This document shows, one piece after another, positions 32,968-34,547 of a stretch of DNA of 34,547 bases; position 1 is the first letter of the stretch, and every line of letters starts with the position of its first letter. A program made the position numbers and the translations under genes. The notes under the pieces are model-generated. The model worked only from the letters and a program-made list of their open reading frames with translations. It was not told where the DNA came from and ran no database searches. This DNA is from a virus: the IMG/VR virus record IMGVR_UViG_3300034105_001592, positions 1 through 34,547 of that record, one strand, 5' to 3'.

Positions 32968-34547
32968 TTAAATTATACTCCTTTTAGGTGTAAATGTCAA
33001 TGTTTTTTCACCATTTGGTATTTTATTATAAATTGACTTTATAATCAATTGTATTTCTTTTAATCCGTTTATATTTTCACCGTCAAATGAATACTTGTCT
33101 CTAACCATTTGTTTAAATCTAGCTTGGTTATGTAGACAAATATCTCTCATTTGATTTCTAATTATTTTCAATTCATCTATTGTTTTATCTTTATATTTTT
33201 CAATTTCATTAATGACCATATCTACCCTATTACCCATTTCCTCTTCCATATCATAACTTTCATCGAACCATCTGTCAAAAGTCATAAACCCAAACTCACG
33301 TAATTTTTTGAGTGTTCCTTTATTACCTATCACCATAAAAGGATGACCTGTTGCAATTGGTTTAAATATTTTTTCAGATAAAAACAAAGTATTTTTATCG
33401 GTTAAACTTTCAGTAACGATTGACATAAATGTATATGTATAATCGTTAGTGGTCACATCGTTAGCCCAATTAATATCTAATGATTTATCAATTATGATTG
33501 GTGTTAAATCGTGTAATCTTTTAATTGGGTCTTCGTTAGCTAATTCATCGTAATTGGCAGTTTCAAATTTATTCATACTTATTCTACCGTATTGTAATAA
33601 ATTTTTATTTAACATTCTTGATAATAATACTTTTCTATGGTGTCTTGGATTTCTGTTGTACGTTAAATATAAAAAATTGTTATCTATCGGTTCAAAATTA
33701 ACAATTGGTTTATCCTTAATTTCCAAATAGTTAATCCAATTATCAAAAGTTGATACGGGAATACAATCAAATTCTAAATTTTTTTCTTTTACTAATTTAT
33801 CTATAATTAAATTACCACTAATGTAATGTACACATTTAGGGTTAAATCTTGCATTTTCAATCCATTTGTTAATTATTTCTAAGTCATAATTGTTATCACA
33901 TCCACTATATCCTTCCATTGTTAGAAGTAACACAATGTGACATCTCTCTTCAATAATATCTTTTTTATATTTTTCGGAAATACAACCAAATCCAATGTCA
34001 ATATTTCTTATAAAAAAATTAGGATCGTATATGTTAATTAGATATATGTGTTTTTTATTTTCTAAATCTTTTTTAGTTACAAACTCAGCATAATCGTAAT
34101 AAAAACTTGGAGTTACTTGTTCTTTCGCAATACTAGGGTCAAACATTTTGTTATCTCCTTCAGTATTTACAATATTCCAATGTCCCCACATTTTTGGTAT
34201 GTCTATTTTACCTTCTTCTTGGAGATACCATGTTTTGGATGATCCGTTTGGTCTGTAATAATTTAATATGGTGTCCCATTCCTCTAAACTAAATGTTAAT
34301 TTATCTTTAAAATATAAATCAAAAACACCTCTTTCGTAGTTATAGCAATTTCTACTATTTAATCTTTTTAGTAACGAAAAATCAACAAAATATGATCTAC
34401 TATCTTCAGTTTCATAAAACAAAATATCAAGTTTTATGTTTAAAGTTTTTTCAATTATTTTTATTAATTGTCGTTTTGTAATATTAAATTTATTTATTCC
34501 AATATTAATTATACGTTCGTTGTAGTCTGCATTAATTAAATTTGATA
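32968..34547 (-). CDS. Partial fusion: nucleotide-sugar epimerase C-terminus + glycosyltransferase-like domain
   Basis: The frame stays open to the right edge, so the N-terminus is missing. A TTG at 34422 is not needed as a start. The first visible residues, NADYNERIINIGINK and so on to YFVDFSLLKRL, read like the end of an NAD-dependent epimerase (strand YNxG, then a helix, then VDxSKL). The rest is the transferase-like domain seen three more times in the window: FLYLTYNRNPRHHRK, FMSIVTESLTDKNTLFLSEKIFKPI (read in pieces) and EFGFMTFDRWFDESYDME. About 526 codons are in the window. It would couple making a nucleotide sugar to its transfer. It ends TPKRSII. Confidence 0.82.
   Translation of the reverse strand, partial: SNLINADYNERIINIGINKFNITKRQLIKIIEKTLNIKLDILFYETEDSRSYFVDFSLLKRLNSRNCYNYERGVFDLYFKDKLTFSLEEWDTILNYYRPNGSSKTWYLQEEGKIDIPKMWGHWNIVNTEGDNKMFDPSIAKEQVTPSFYYDYAEFVTKKDLENKKHIYLINIYDPNFFIRNIDIGFGCISEKYKKDIIEERCHIVLLLTMEGYSGCDNNYDLEIINKWIENARFNPKCVHYISGNLIIDKLVKEKNLEFDCIPVSTFDNWINYLEIKDKPIVNFEPIDNNFLYLTYNRNPRHHRKVLLSRMLNKNLLQYGRISMNKFETANYDELANEDPIKRLHDLTPIIIDKSLDINWANDVTTNDYTYTFMSIVTESLTDKNTLFLSEKIFKPIATGHPFMVIGNKGTLKKLREFGFMTFDRWFDESYDMEEEMGNRVDMVINEIEKYKDKTIDELKIIRNQMRDICLHNQARFKQMVRDKYSFDGENINGLKEIQLIIKSIYNKIPNGEKTLTFTPKRSII

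Noticed and set aside
1-34547. tRNA genes, CRISPR arrays, insertion sequences and attachment sites
   Set aside because: None were seen on reading. The only tandem repeat noted is the TAAAA run at 11706-11735, and no transposase or integrase motif appears in any frame.

Overview
The window is a dense, AT-rich block in which all 39 recognisable genes lie on the minus strand and are read from base 34547 towards base 1. Neighbouring genes overlap by 1 to 29 bases or sit within about 40 bases of each other. There is no tRNA, rRNA, CRISPR, insertion sequence or stretch over 300 bases without a gene. Almost no start codon has a Shine-Dalgarno sequence; starts are preceded by A/T-rich contexts such as TTAATATG or AAAATAAAATG. 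The packing, the many small single-domain 2-oxoglutarate/Fe(II) oxygenases, the CysC/DUF2061 pair and a 38-residue protein ending RDPFIYNH suggest a large tailed phage of aquatic origin. The lack of Shine-Dalgarno sequences suggests a Bacteroidetes-like host. No capsid, tail or replication gene is present, so a bacterial surface-glycan island cannot be excluded.

Right half (34547 to about 15500, transcribed first): a nucleotide-sugar and glycan factory. It holds an epimerase tail fused to a glycosyltransferase-like domain (cut by the window edge), a UDP-sugar 6-dehydrogenase, three further copies of the same glycosyltransferase-like domain, a GT-A-like transferase, a DUF5672 protein, a ColD-like 3-dehydratase with His in place of the PLP lysine, two SDR epimerases/reductases, a GDP-mannose 4,6-dehydratase, a PhyH-type oxygenase, an RmlC-like epimerase, a split thiamine-diphosphate enzyme and a NodU/CmcH carbamoyltransferase. 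GDP-mannose dehydratase, ColD and a TPP enzyme together fit synthesis of a branched or deoxygenated (3,6-dideoxy) sugar.

Middle and left (about 15500 to 5493): a modification block. It has an APS kinase and a sulfotransferase (a possible PAPS route), a HIGH-type nucleotidyltransferase, a DUF2061 membrane protein, seven small 2OG/Fe(II) oxygenases, a radical SAM protein with extra N-terminal cysteines, two SGNH hydrolases, a six-cysteine zinc-ribbon-like protein, a 29-residue peptide and an odd 496-residue protein (ATP-grasp-like, then Hint-like, then a Cys-rich tail). Nine unrelated enzymes here end in the same dipeptide Leu-Ile, usually after Lys and Ser/Thr/Asn; no gene outside this block does.

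Left end (5461 to 1): two giant multi-domain transferases. One is GT-B + GT-A + FkbM methyltransferase. The other is GT-A + a domain like the autotransporter O-heptosyltransferases, cut by the left edge. Overall the window looks like a programme for building, attaching and chemically decorating an elaborate glycan, perhaps on virion fibres or the host surface.
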